Source of the DNA: Cacajao melanocephalus
Taxonomy: Eukaryota; Chordata; Mammalia; Primates; Pitheciidae
Length of the DNA: 64,000 nt
Assembly (NCBI GenBank): GCA_963573385.1
Contig: CAUYLG010026841.1
Coordinates: forward strand, 46,177-110,176
Direction: 5' to 3'
The position numbers were made by a program, and so were the translations under genes. Positions 24,525 through 39,804 of this stretch are shown piece by piece. The first letter of the stretch is position 1; every line of letters starts with the position of its first letter. Under the pieces are notes generated by a model. The model did no database searches and was not told the origin of the DNA. It worked only from the letters and a program-made list of their open reading frames with translations.

Positions 24525-24740
24525 AGAGCTAATATTTGCAGCATTTACTATTTTCTGTGCACTGTGTAAAGTGCTTTTCGTGTCTTTCTCTTGTAGAGCC
24601 TCATAACCTTGTTAGATAGGATGCTTATAATCCCTCTCTTTATATACGAAGAACCTGTGGGTTGGTGTAGTGAAATAACTGGTGTAATACCATTAAACTA
24701 GCAAGTAGAAGAACCAGGATTTGAGCATAAGCGGGGTGAC
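24525..24740 (+). mobile_element. MIR
   Basis: Forward MIR order: 'gagctaatatttgcagcatt', 'ctgtgcactgtgtaaagtgc', 'cataaccttgttagatagga', 'agaagaaccaggatttgagc'. Confidence 0.65.
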
Positions 24741-25084
24741 AGTCTCTATACTCTTCTGTTAACTGCAATAAAATTACAAGCATTTTATATTACTTGCACA
24801 CCAAATAGATCATTTCCCTCCGTGCTGGTTGTGAAATTTCTTATCCTTGAAAGAAGATAGAAGCCACTTTGATTCTGATTGAGATGAGAGATGGGGGGAA
24901 AGTAGGAACATTGTGTAGAATAGCTGAGGTTTTGCTTCAGTCTCCTCCCTACATGCTATCATGGGCACGTGTGCAAGCTTGGGTTAAAGGGAAAAGGAAT
25001 TGAGAGGAGAAATTGAAGTGATCCTTCTCCTTGTCATCCATTAACATTTGGTCATGTGGGAAGCAGAGGAAATGAAATCTTTAG

Positions 25085-25290
25085 GATCAGATAAATCTGA
25101 GTTTAAATTCTATTCTGCCATTTTTCTGGCTCAGTCTTGGTTTCCCTATGTTCAAAGCTATGGGCCTAGTGCCAACTTTATAATGTAATTGAGGGTAGTT
25201 GTACATGTTTCTGATTGTCTGTGTATTTACCAAGCCAAATGCTTGGCACAGAGGTGAAAAAATAAGCAACTGTTAAAGTTGTTATATGTA
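25085..25290 (-). mobile_element. Probable MIR
   Basis: 'cagataaatctgagtttaaa', 'ttctattctgcca' and, near 25,240, 'caaatgcttggcacagaggt' fit the MIR complement with a diverged middle. Confidence 0.45.
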
Positions 25291-27583
25291 TGATTATATA
25301 ATAGTTATACTAATACACTTGTTTTCTCCTAGCAGCTATTATTACCTTGCTAACTAGTTTATTTTCTCATTTTGCTTTTCTAATGTCACCTGGCTGCTCT
25401 GGCTCTTAATGACCTCTCTAGGAGTTCCGTTATTTTTTTTTTTTTCATTTTCAGCTGAGAAGATTTATTAACTGTATCATTATGGTTTGAATTAAAAATA
25501 TTTTAATTAAAGTGCTTCTAAGGTCAACCAATTTATATTTCTAGCATGCTCCTATTTCCTCTTTAATATTACCACATTTTCTTAAAATGTGGCTAAGAGA
25601 AAAGGCTATGCTATCCATATAAGCTGAGGCACATAGTCCCTATCATAGAAAGGGACTGATTTTTCTGCTTGTTACAGGTGATTTAGAGAAATACTGTGTA
25701 GATTAGTGTGGTTTTAAAATGATGTACTTATACACAAAGGACTAGACCAAAGTGTGGCTTAAGGAAACTTCTATCTTAAAATTCATGATTACAGTCAGTT
25801 TGGATAACTCTACTCATGGTCGATGATGGCTCCGATCTCATTAGATATGTTTCAACAATTAAATAAGATACACATATATAGTACCAAGCCTAAAACCTAC
25901 AATGTAGTAAATGCTATTAAATGCTAACAATTACCAGTATTGTTTTCTCTGTTATGGAGCTACAAGCATAGCTTTGCAAACAGTGATGATAAGTGACAGG
26001 CAAATTGATACAGGTTGTTTTTCTTCTGCACCAGTTATTAAACTATTGGATTTCTCAGCTTTAAACCCTCCCTATTAGGTTTTGCTTTGTGTTCTGGAGA
26101 AAACCATACTTCTTTGCCAGCTATCTTCTGTTAGGTTTTGACAATAGTTGAACTTATAAGGAGATTGGAAGGTAGGAGGAGGCATGGATCTCCTTCAGGG
26201 TACTCTCAGAGCTCTTCGAGTAGAGGGCATCTTCCCCAGTAACAGGGAGTGAGTGTTTTCTGCTCTTAACTGTTGTCCTTATTGGGGTCATCTTTGAAAT
26301 AGCATTTCTCACTGATGTCAAAAGTAGATTCCAAAAGCTGCAATTGGTCCCCATTTATAGCTTATCCACATGCTAGAAATAGCCTCCTAAGGCCTCTTCA
26401 ACTTTATTAAAGCCAGCTAATCTAGGTCCTAACTCCATGGGGGTCCCTTTTTTGAACCCCTGATGTGTTAGTACCAACTAGCAGGGACCCCCTCCATCGG
26501 AATTCTAGGTCCAGGCTCTGCAAGACTCTTCTCTGTGCTTCTAAATTTTAGTAATACTACCCTCATCCCATTAGTTCCTGAACCCTAAAGGAGACAGTTG
26601 TTTCCTCCAGCAATTACCTATGTGAATCCAGTGTCCCTCTTTTGTCTTTCATTTCCGTAATACTTATTTGCTCATGCTTTATAATATATTTTTCCATTAA
26701 AATAATGAGTGGGATTTTCTTTTTCCCCTGACAGGACCTAGATTAATAAGTGATCCTATATTCTGTTTAGGGCACCATGCCTGGATAGCAAATATTGCAT
26801 GCGTAGGAAAGCCTTTTACTACGTGTAAGCTAATCTCGAATGGTGGACTTAAGATTATAGAACATTAAAGTATTTAAAAGTTAGATCTATCTTTCTAATA
26901 ATTGTGGATGTGCACCCTCTCTTTTTAAGATCTATACTGACGTGTGTGTGTGTGGGGGGGAGAGGGTGTACATATATCTTAAAATTATATATTATCTGCC
27001 ACTTAGAACCCTGCAATTTGAAGGAAAATTGTATTAGGTTATAGTGCCCATGAATATTCTTGGATTAGAGGAAGGTTTATGCTATTTATCTGAAAATGTC
27101 AAGAAAGTAAATATGAAGAATTTTGTTTTCCTACAAAATATTTGACTTAAACTTTAGCATGTAACTTTAAATGAACATGTGGATTGTTAGTGACTTGGGG
27201 GCCTTTCTATTTTTAACTTTTATTTGCACATTTTTTAAAGCTTATCTTTCTCTTCCACCCCTCTGTCCCCACCTACGTTTAATCTATAGTCACACCTTTT
27301 TTTTTTCTTTTTAAACACATTCCTTTTATGGATTCTTGTGTAATTAGAAACTAAAGATTTAATACTAATCTGGAAACTGTAACCAAAGTAACAATTTCAG
27401 CGTTACAAATAAAAGCATAGCAAATGTTGGAAAAACATTAGGGAGGAGAAGGGGAGGAGCCAGAAATTAACCATACTGAGAATGACTGATCTCAACACAA
27501 TCAAATTGACTTCTTTTCTCATAAAGTTAAATAAAGCCTAATACCGTACTAGCTTAAGACTACCAAACCTACTGCATTGAGTA
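25291..27583. other. Long stretch without a firm feature
   Basis: Contains a T-run at about 25,431-25,445, a GT-run then G-run at 26,943-26,960, and a T-run near 27,298-27,308. The 26,150-26,760 block has the GC content and texture of an old interspersed repeat, but I could not assign it. No gene. Confidence 0.4.
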
Positions 27584-27584
27584 T

Positions 27585-27615
<31 letters not shown>

Positions 27616-28086
27616 CACATATACTATACAGATATATATACAAACATATATATATACACACACACATATATATATATACACATATACTATACAGATATAT
27701 ATACAAACATATATACACACACACATATATATATACACATATACTATACATATATATATACAAACATATATATACACACACACATATATACACACATATA
27801 CTATACAGATATATATACAAACATATATACACACACACACACATATATATACACATATACTATACAGATATATACACAAACATATATATACACACACACA
27901 TATATATACACATATACTATACAGATATATATACAAACATATATACACACACACACATATATATACACATATACTATACAGATATAGATACAAACATATA
28001 TATATATACACACACACACATATATATATATATACTATACAGATATATATACAAACATATATATACACACACACACACATATATAT
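27584..28086. repeat. Compound AT/CA minisatellite, eight ~57-63 bp units
   Basis: After a (CA)13 start, a unit containing 'actatacagatatatataca' followed by 'aacatatat' and a variable CA/TA block recurs. The 'actatac' anchor lies at 27623, 27686, 27743, 27800, 27859, 27916, 27973 and 28034, giving steps of 63, 57, 57, 59, 57, 57 and 61 bp. Units differ mainly in the length of their CA and TA runs, with a few substitutions (27743: catata for cagata; 27973: gatagata). The 201-codon reverse frame across it is only the repeat translated. Confidence 0.95.
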
Positions 28087-28172
28087 GAATATATTCAAAA
28101 AAACTGAAGAAATTGTATAGGGACAGAAGCAGTGCTTTCCCAAACTAAATCACCTTAAAGTACAATATGCAG

Positions 28173-28255
28173 ATATATACATATATATACATATATATAT
28201 ATACATATATATACACATATATATACACATATATATGTGTGTGTGTATATATATA
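28173..28255. repeat. Alternating purine-pyrimidine tract with palindrome
   Basis: An unbroken run of about 83 alternating purine/pyrimidine bases that switches from TA/CA to TG/TA. At the switch, acacatatatatgtgt (28225-28240) is a perfect 16-bp palindrome. Such sequences can extrude cruciforms or adopt Z-form under supercoiling. Confidence 0.9.
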
Positions 28256-28958
28256 ATTGTGTGTATTTATTAATATCTGTATATGTATAGTCATGCTTAC
28301 TTACAGAAGTAGTCAGAAAACTACAAATTAATCTCTCAAGATGAGCCAACTGGAAGATAGAAATTGACTTTTTCTATCTCATGGGTAAAAATAATTTAGG
28401 AATAGACTGGATCTTTCCACTTGATCTGTTGAGATATGAACTGAATCTGATAATATTTGAAAAATGTTTACAAGTAAATTTAGTGGAAAGTATCAAGGTT
28501 TATTAAAGGAAATGAAAGCTATAATAGTAATCACTTTAGTTAAGAAAATATGTTTGCACTCAAGTCAGCACTAACTGAGTTATAATTGTAATGAGAAACA
28601 TAAATTTCTTCTTATGTGAAATACCTCAGTTTTAATTTAGGGCAGAGCCAAACAAAATTAATTACAACTACTTGGCAGTATATGCAAAGCCACATTCTAT
28701 GCTTTCTATAGATACTATAAAGAATTACTATTACTTGGCTCTTTCCTGAGTACCTTCTTAAAATATTTGAGTTTACTAGTTAAATTTATGGTATAGCTTC
28801 CAAAATCATTTGTCAATTTACTGAACTTATTAGTGTACTTGTATGTTCCTAGTATAGATTAGAGAATTCACTGAGATTCATTGCCTTATTCTTTTTGTAT
28901 TGGTTAGATGTTTCCAAAAGAAGCAGCATTTTCCAGTAGAAAGTTGGGTGTCAGTCAT
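28256..28958. other. Unique AT-rich DNA
   Basis: Nothing recognised. Confidence 0.5.
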
Positions 28959-29319
28959 TAATATGGTTTATCTCTGTGTCCCTACTCAAATCTTGTCTTG
29001 AACTGTAATATGAATTGTCATCCCCAGGTGTTGAGGGAGGGACCTGGTGGGAGGTGATTGGATCATGGGAGTGGTTTCCTCCATGACAGTGAGTGAATTC
29101 TCAGGAGATCTGATGGTTTTATAAAAGGCAGTTTCCCCTGCCCTCTCTCCTGCAGCTTTGTGAAGAAGGTATGTATTTCTCCTTTGCCTTCTGCCATGAT
29201 TATAAGTTTCCTGAGGACTTCCCAGCCATGCAGAACTGTGAGCCAATTAAACCTCTTTCCTTTATAAATTACCCAGTCTTGAATATTTCCTTATAGCAGT
29301 GGGAAAACAGACTAATACA
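28959..29319 (+). mobile_element. MaLR solo LTR (THE1/MST type), 5-bp TSD
   Basis: Forward LTR of 361 bp: 'ggagggacctggtgggaggt', 'gattggatcatgggagtggt', 'agatctgatggttttataaa', 'agccaattaaacctctttcc', 'tataaattacccagtctt', ending in 'agactaataca'. Flanking gtcat at 28954-28958 and 29320-29324 is an exact 5-bp TSD. A solo LTR left by recombination between the two LTRs of a former provirus-like element; no internal sequence remains. Confidence 0.92.
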
Positions 29320-29374
29320 GTCATATTTCCCCCAAAAGAAGGTATGTAACAGAATTGTTATGGGTCTTAAATGA

Positions 29375-29483
29375 CATGATTCTCTAGAACATAATCTCCA
29401 TGAGGACAGAAATTTTTGTCTGCGCTTTATTCCAACAGCCTAGAACAGTGCCTGGAACATAATAGGTGCTCAATAAATAGTTA
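29375..29483 (+). mobile_element. L2 3' end
   Basis: 'ctagaacataatctccatga', 'agcctagaacagtgcctgga' and 'acataataggtgctcaataa' are the L2 3' terminus in the sense direction. Confidence 0.8.
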
Positions 29484-29485
29484 TA

Positions 29486-29784
29486 GGCTGGGCACAGTGG
29501 CTCACGTGTGTAATCCCAGCACTTTGGGAGGCCAAGGCAGGCAGATTACTTGAGGCCAGGAGTCCAACATGGCGAAACCTTGTCTCTATGAAAAATACAA
29601 AATTAGCCAGGCATGTTGGTGCATGCTCATAATCCCAGCTACTCAAGAGGCTGAGGCATGAGAATCGCTTGAACTCAGGAGGCAGAGGTTGCAATGAGCT
29701 GGGATGGTGCCACTGCACTCTGGCGTGGGCAACAGAATAAGACTCTGTCTCAAAAAAAATTAAATAATAAATAAATAAATAAAT
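29486..29784 (+). mobile_element. Alu with a small left-arm deletion
   Basis: Forward Alu, complete at both ends, A-tail expanded to AAAT repeats. About 15 bases are missing in the left monomer ('caggagt' joins directly to 'ccaacatgg'). Inserted right after an L2 3' end. An imperfect duplication of 'ataaatagttat' as 'ataaatcattat' fits a decayed TSD. Confidence 0.93.
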
Positions 29785-29860
29785 CATTATGGAGTAAATG
29801 AATAATAGTTTTAAAACCACATTGCAAACTGCAAAGCTCTGTGAAAATATTATTGTTCAC

Positions 29861-30225
29861 TGGTATGGTTTGGCTCTGTGTCCCCACCTAATTTTCATCG
29901 TGTAGCTCCCATAATTCCCACTTGTTGTGGGAAGGACCAGGGCGAAGGTGATTGAATCATGGGGGTGGGTCTTTCCCATGTTGTTCACATGATAGTCAAT
30001 GGATCTCATGAGATCTGATGGTTTTAAAAATGGGAGCTTCTCTGCATAAGCTCTCTCTTTGCCTGCTGCCATCAACGTAAGATGTGACTTGTTCCTTCTT
30101 GCCTTCCACCGTGATTGTGAGGCCTCTCCAGCCATGTGGAAGTATGAGTCCAATAAACCTCTTTCTTTTGTAAATTGCCCTGTCTTGGGTATGTTTTTAT
30201 CAGCAGTGTGAAAGCGGACTACACA
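29861..30225 (+). mobile_element. MaLR solo LTR (THE1/MST type)
   Basis: Forward 365-bp LTR: 'tggtatggtttggctctgtg', 'gattgaatcatgggggtggg', 'agatctgatggttttaaaaa', 'aataaacctctttcttttgt', 'gtgaaagcggacta'. Flanks ttcac (29856-29860) and tccac (30226-30230) form a TSD with one change. It is independent of the LTR at 28,959, since each has its own TSD. Confidence 0.9.
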
Positions 30226-31479
30226 TCCACTAATATACTATGATGTCAAACCTGTTATCGAGTGTTATTGACACTCAATAGATAATCCCTGTCCTTTATT
30301 ATAAAATAAATCCCACCTTGGATTTATTTGGTTTTGTGTCCCGCTCGGATATATAAGCATTTTGCTACAAAGAAGAATTTAAGTACAGAAGCAGTGCTTT
30401 CCAAAACAAAATCACATTAAAGTAAAAAAGGGTAGTAGTGCGTATGTATGGTTGTATCTCTGTATATGTAAGTCTCTCATTTGTGAGCATATCTGTGTAT
30501 GTTACTACTACTTTGATGTTTAGTCTCTCACACATATGTGAGATGCTAGTTTGTGAGACTCTTAGAACTGAAGGACCAGCCAAATACATAGAACTTTACT
30601 TTGCCAAGTCTTAATTCAGCACTTTCCAAGACCACCTATCATAGAAAGGTTAAAACAGAGAAGGGAAAACAGGAAAGAGAACAAAACTAAAAAAGATTTG
30701 TGCATTAGGTAGAACTGCTTTCTATAAATCTTGAGATAATAAAACAAATTACAAGATAAATTCACTTAGTCTTCTGTTTTTATGGCTTGGCATGAGCTGA
30801 GTCTTCTATCTTCCCAAGTTCCTACATGAGACACACGGTATTTGTGTGGAACACCAAACTACTCCAGAGTCTATGAATCCTCCTTTGTACTTCTTGTAGA
30901 AGCTATATATTTTCTAACTCTATGAGTGGGAGGCTCTTCTTTCCTTATTCCATCTCATTCTATATTACTCTATCTAGAAGCCCAATATACTACTTTGCAG
31001 GCAGCTATGAGCAACATCCCTGTGGATGTAATGGTTGTATTTTTTCATTAAAAAAATTTTTTTTAAAACCATCTCCCCTTGTAAATCAGCACTCTTTGTC
31101 ATGGTCTTCCAACAAGCTTATGAATACCATATGGTCCCCTTTAATATGAGATTTAAAGATAATTTAAAGATGAGAATGTTTGCTACTCTGCCTGAAAAAA
31201 AGAAAAGGATCTGCAAACCGACTAGTATTGCTCACTACACTTATTGTTGTGAGGGTTCATTTCGCTCCACAAAAGAGAAACACATTTAAACTAGCTCAAG
31301 TCAAGAAAAGGAAGCATGTGAAAAGAAAATGGGGAACATCATAGAATCCACAAGCAGGTAGTACAGGCAGAAGTACTCTTGAGTCTTGAGAATTAACGAT
31401 CAAGCCATTTTCATTCATTCTCTTGCTCTTTCTTCCCTTTCCACCTCACTCTTTTCTTCTTTTCTCTTTCGTTTTTCCT
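30226..31479. other. Unique DNA
   Basis: 30385-30428 resembles 28123-28166 (39 of 44 bases). Otherwise AT-rich, with nothing recognised. Frames of 62-84 codons are chance. Confidence 0.45.
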
Positions 31480-31720
31480 TCAACAAGTATTTATTGAAAT
31501 TCCTATCGCCTCTTTAAGAAGCAAAGAAAACATCAGTGAACAAATCAAACTGAAAAATTCCTTCTCTGTGGATTCTATAATCCTTGTGGGGTGTGTGTGT
31601 GTGTGTGCATGCTTGTGTGGAAACAGTAAATAAATACATATATGACATACTATGTGATGACATATCATATGTTGGTTACTGATAGAATCTATAGAGAAAA
31701 GTAAGACATGAATGGGGTCC
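31480..31720 (-). mobile_element. L2 3' fragment with a GT run
   Basis: 'caacaagtatttattgaaat', 'cagtgaacaaatcaaactg', 'ttccttctctgtggattcta' and 'aaacagtaaataaatacata' follow the L2 complement. A short (GT) run at 31,590-31,607 lies inside. Confidence 0.6.
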
Positions 31721-32145
31721 CAGAAAGCAAAAGCAATTGCAATTAAGTAGCCAGTAATTACAGTCTCACACCTCTACTTTTCAGTCATGATTTCCGCAGC
31801 TCTTAGCATTTGCTTTCTCTCAATCCATGTCGCTCTTCCTATTTCCTCTCAACTCCAGCTGAGTCCGTGTGTTCTGTGGACTCATCTTGTGTCCACTCGG
31901 TCAAATTTCACATGGTCTTTTAACTCAAGTGCCCATGATTAACTACAGTATAACTTTGGTTTCTCTTAGTGCCAATCCCTAAGAGGCTCTTAGGGCTCAA
32001 CTGGACTCTGTTTGGACAAAACACTTCCTAGAAAGGCATCGGTCCGTAGGATACTGTTGAACCAATGGATGAAATCTCTTGGTTATATATTTTGACTCCA
32101 TTGCATGGATTTATCTACTGAATCTTGAGGACCTCAGGATAGAAT
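31721..32145. other. Unique non-coding DNA
   Basis: No feature recognised. Confidence 0.45.
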
Positions 32146-32482
32146 ATAGTTGGCTTTCTGTAACCATGGGTTCTTCATCTGTGGACACAACCAACTGCAG
32201 ATAGAAAATATTTTTTAAAAGTTGTGTCTGTACTAAACATGTACAGACCTTTTTTTCTTGTTATAATTCCCTATACAATGGAGTATAACAACTATTTGCA
32301 TAGCATTTACATTTATTATGTATAATAGGTAATTGAGAGATGATTTAAAGTATATGGGAGGATGTGCATAGGTTACATGCAAATATTGGCCACTTTACAT
32401 CAGTGACTTGAGTATCTGCAGACTTTCCTATTTGAGGGGGTCCTGGAACCAATCCTCCAGGGACATGGAGGGACGACTATAC
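32146..32482 (+). mobile_element. Tigger-type (TcMar) non-autonomous DNA transposon
   Basis: Starts 'agttggctttctgtaaccat' and ends 'catggagggacgactatac', which are inverted-repeat-like termini. Inside, 'gtataacaactatttgcat', 'agcatttacatttattatg', 'gagatgatttaaagtatatg' and 'ggtcctggaaccaatcctc' are characteristic of a common pogo/Tigger-derived mini-element. No transposase. Subfamily not decided. Confidence 0.75.
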
Positions 32483-35261
32483 TCTACTTTGGATCTCTAC
32501 TCTACTTTGACCTATTAGACTTTACTATTCTGGAGAAATGGATTAAAGACAAGTATCCAATTTCCCCTTTCTTAGAGGAGGGCAAGATAAAAAGGCAAGA
32601 CTCACATTCCTTTTTTGGTAGGCAAAGAATTATAGATGGAAGAAATAGTATTTTGAAATATTAGTATATAATATTTCCTGAAATTATCTGCTACTGTTTT
32701 GAGTATATATATGTTAAGTAGAAATGTCAAAGAAATAAAAGATCAAAACTCAGTTTTTAAAATGTTTAAAATATAATTTGAAAATACTATAGAGACAATT
32801 TTTATGAAAGAAAATTTTTGTTTTGGTTTGAAAGTCTGAAGTATTGAATATTAAAAACCATGAGCGTGATGACAAGAGTTTTAAGTAACAGACTGGAGGC
32901 AAACATTCTTTCTCTGTTTTCCCAGTTACAGAAGAGCCACTATGTATTTGGGTTGGGAGAGAAGGGGAGCATCATCAAGGAGAGCAGTTGAGTGAAGTGG
33001 TTATGAAGATATCCGAGAAAGGGCTCCAAGCTCTGCTATATCTTCCTTCTCTGGACCACATCTCAGATTGATGATTGAGAACCATAACTAACCGATCATC
33101 TATGGGTCAGTGCCTTACTTTTCTGGATGGAATGTGGGAGGCGAAATCTTGTTAGACTCCACTGCCTTCATCTCCTGTACTGCCCGAGTGATGTGGCAGC
33201 CACAAGTACAAAGTGTGGTCTGTTCAATCTAGGCAGACTGAATAGTCCTTTAATGGTCTTCAAGTTTTCATTCACCAGACTTGTAACCAGAAAGTGGAAT
33301 AAGAGAGCATCCAGAAGTTTCTTGTGGTTTCCCACCATGCTGAGGGATGTGAAAGTGACTGAGAAATGGCCACAGTAGCTAAAGATGCTTCATGGTAGTG
33401 ATGCCAGTGACTCAAGGTTACCTCTGAAATGTCAACCACTGATACCACAGTAAATTGGATGCCTGGCTGGGGTGAGATGAGAGATGCTAAGACAAGAAAC
33501 TCGACAGGGTGGTACATACCTCAGTATATGAAGGATTGTACAGGTGGGACTGGTCCAGGAACTGGACACTGTGAAACATTCATGGAATTTGAATCAATAC
33601 AGGGAAATAGGAGCAAGAGTAAAATCTGGAGCTAAATGAGTTTACCAAGAACTGACTTCAGGTTAGGATTTTTGATAAGAGAAACAGTGATGATTCTAGG
33701 AAAGAAATCAAGAAACAGAAAAATAAAGCTACATTCTTGGCACATCTGAGCTTGTGGCCTGGGAGGTTCATGCCAAGCACACATGTCTAATGCTACACCA
33801 GCTTCACTTTAGAAAGAAAGCTTTTGCTATCATTTTATCTAGGGTGATTCATCACACTTCTCTGACAAATAGTATGTGTTTGATAATCTCCAGCACATGG
33901 CCCCCAAGTAAATGGAGAAAACCCACATTTCTTTTCAGCTTGATTAATTTGGAGAATTATGTTTTTTTATAAAATCATTCTGATTATATATCCCAAGTTA
34001 TTGTAAACAGCTGTTTCAATGTCTTAGCCTCTGAGCCTTCACTGCTGATTTCCACGTTACCTCTGATTCATATGTCTATAATTTACTCTGATGGGATCTT
34101 CAGTGCTTTAAAAAAAAATATGCTTGCTCCTTCTTCCTTACACCATCGTAACTCTGCATTCTTATTTCAGCTTTAATTTGTACACAGCTAGAATACACCT
34201 GCCTGACCAGATGCATGAGTTAGCTACTTCACACGAAAATTTTAAAATGCTGCATCCATGTCAAAACGCTGTAATAAGCATTTGAGGATTCTATCCTCAC
34301 GCCATGCCACCAAATTCACAAAAGCAGAGAGAGAGAATGCCATGCTCCTTTTCCAGTAATTATTCTGGACAAGACCATGAATGGCCAGCAGGATATGTTG
34401 AGAATGGAAAACAAATGGTTTCCAAATTTCTAAAGCGCAGTGTACAAAGCATGGAGAAGCAAAGAAAGCCTGCTCTCCATCCCCATATTTTCCCCCTTTT
34501 ATTCCTGCCAGGCATTTCCTTTGTTCTATTTTCTATCTCACTGAGATTAAAGTGCTGATCTCCCCCTTTTTGAAAATGATGTCACCTTTTTTTTTTTTTT
34601 GCCTTGGCAGAGAGCAAGTTCATTACAAATCTGCTGTGTGACTGATGGCTTTGAAGAGATAAGGCAGAGGGGGAAAACACATTTGGGAAAGGTATGAAAC
34701 TCAAGAGACAGGTTGACAATTAAACAGGCAGTCAGAGAGATGATGAAGGATAAGGAGAAATAGATGCAGGGGTAAATATCTTTTCCATATTCTCTTTTAT
34801 AGCTACTGAAAAACTATTTTTATTTCATGATAGTTTTATCTGGAGGTAATGCCATAGACTAAAATTCATTTCATGTGTTTTTGGGTGTGATCCATGCACT
34901 TTTGATGACATTATTTCAGGCACGTCATCATGGATGTATTTGATGTTCAGGGTGGGGAGGACATTTCCTTTTGCTGTTAGAAAAGGTAAAAGAGTTTGGT
35001 ACTGAATTTGGTTTACTATAATTGCTGATCTCGGATGATGTGGCAGTGTATATAAGAAACATTTCAGATGTAAAAGCAGATTGAAAGTGTAATGCACATT
35101 CTAATGTCATGCGTATTATTTACAATTATTAGTGACAGATGCAGAGCCTGGGAATCTCAGAATCCTTTGTCCCCCAGGTTTAATCATACTGGAGATAGTG
35201 GACCATATACCTGATTTGCATAGGCCAATTTACCGAAGTGTTTGACATCTAGAAATCAGAT
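32483..35261. other. Long unique stretch
   Basis: No recognised repeat over almost 2.8 kb apart from an A-run at about 34,110 and a T-run at 34,588-34,602. Frames of up to 90 codons on both strands (for example 33127-33378, 34304-34558) show no domain or codon bias that would support a gene. Confidence 0.45.
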
Positions 35262-35271
35262 ACACACACAG

Positions 35272-35305
<34 letters not shown>
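35262..35305. repeat. (CA)n microsatellite
   Basis: An interrupted CA array: a short run at 35262-35270, 'gaaa', then about 15 uninterrupted units to 35305. Likely length-polymorphic. Confidence 0.95.
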
Positions 35306-35307
<2 letters not shown>

Positions 35308-35398
35308 CCCTAAAGCTGTATTTTCACCACAAAGGATCTTGTGTCAGTGACTTTGTCATATGTATATATCTAAATGGATGTTAAAAAGTCCTTATCTT

Positions 35399-35730
35399 GC
35401 TGGGCATGGTGGTGCAAGCCTGTAATCCCAGCACTTTTGGAGGCCCAGGTGGGCGGATCACTTGAAGCCAGGAGTTCCAGACCAGATTAGCCAACATGGC
35501 GAAATCCTGTGTCAACAAAAAATACAAAAATCAGCTGGGCATGTTGGCACATGCTTATAACCCTAGTAACTTTGGGAGGCTGAGAAATGGGAATCGCTTG
35601 AACCCAGGAGGCAGAAGTTGCAGTGAGCCAATATCGTGCAGCTGCACTCCAGCCTGGGCAACAAAGTGAGACTCCGTCTCAAAAAATAAAATAAAATAAA
35701 ATAAATAAAATAAAAAATAAAGGAAAAAAA
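35399..35730 (+). mobile_element. Alu, full length, AAAAT tail
   Basis: Forward Alu with many substitutions (AluJ/S age). The tail is expanded to (AAAAT) and AAAT units at about 35,680-35,720. Confidence 0.92.
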
Positions 35731-36129
35731 GCCCTTTTCTTTCCCATGGATGGATATTTCTGTAAAGATGAAAAGATTTTTTAAGATGTGCTTCTGGGTT
35801 ATGATGGAAGTAGGATGCTTCAGAGAAGTAAGTAGTGGATAATGAAACAGAGGAGGGGCCCCAGAGACAAATGTTTGACAGGCTGCAGCATATCTGACGA
35901 GAACACCAGTGATTCCTTCTTGTCTTTGGTGGCTCTTCTGCTCCTTTCCATCACCATCACTCACCTCTCGCCATTGCTTTTATGTCATAACAGAAACATT
36001 TATGATTGTATCCCATGTGTCTGAGAGGAGGGTGTGTAGGTGGTAGATGTGCTTGTTACTCCCAGCCCTGAGGCCGGAAACATATTGCATGAATTTTACT
36101 TTTAGTTTCTCATTGGTCTTGAGGAAACC

Positions 36130-39486
<3,357 letters not shown>

Positions 39487-39493
39487 AATTTAT

Positions 39494-39804
<311 letters not shown>

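Noticed and set aside
27584..28086. CRISPR-like spacing (regular anchors with variable spacers)
   Set aside because: Spacers are also CA/TA repeats, units vary in length, and the surroundings are primate nuclear DNA. It is a minisatellite.
27538..28143. 201-codon reverse frame and several overlapping frames
   Set aside because: They are translations of the AT/CA minisatellite (Y/I/C/V repeats), open only because the repeat lacks stops in that frame.
28959..30225. A single element with two LTRs
   Set aside because: Each LTR has its own target-site duplication and the DNA between is an L2 end plus an Alu, not retroviral internal sequence.
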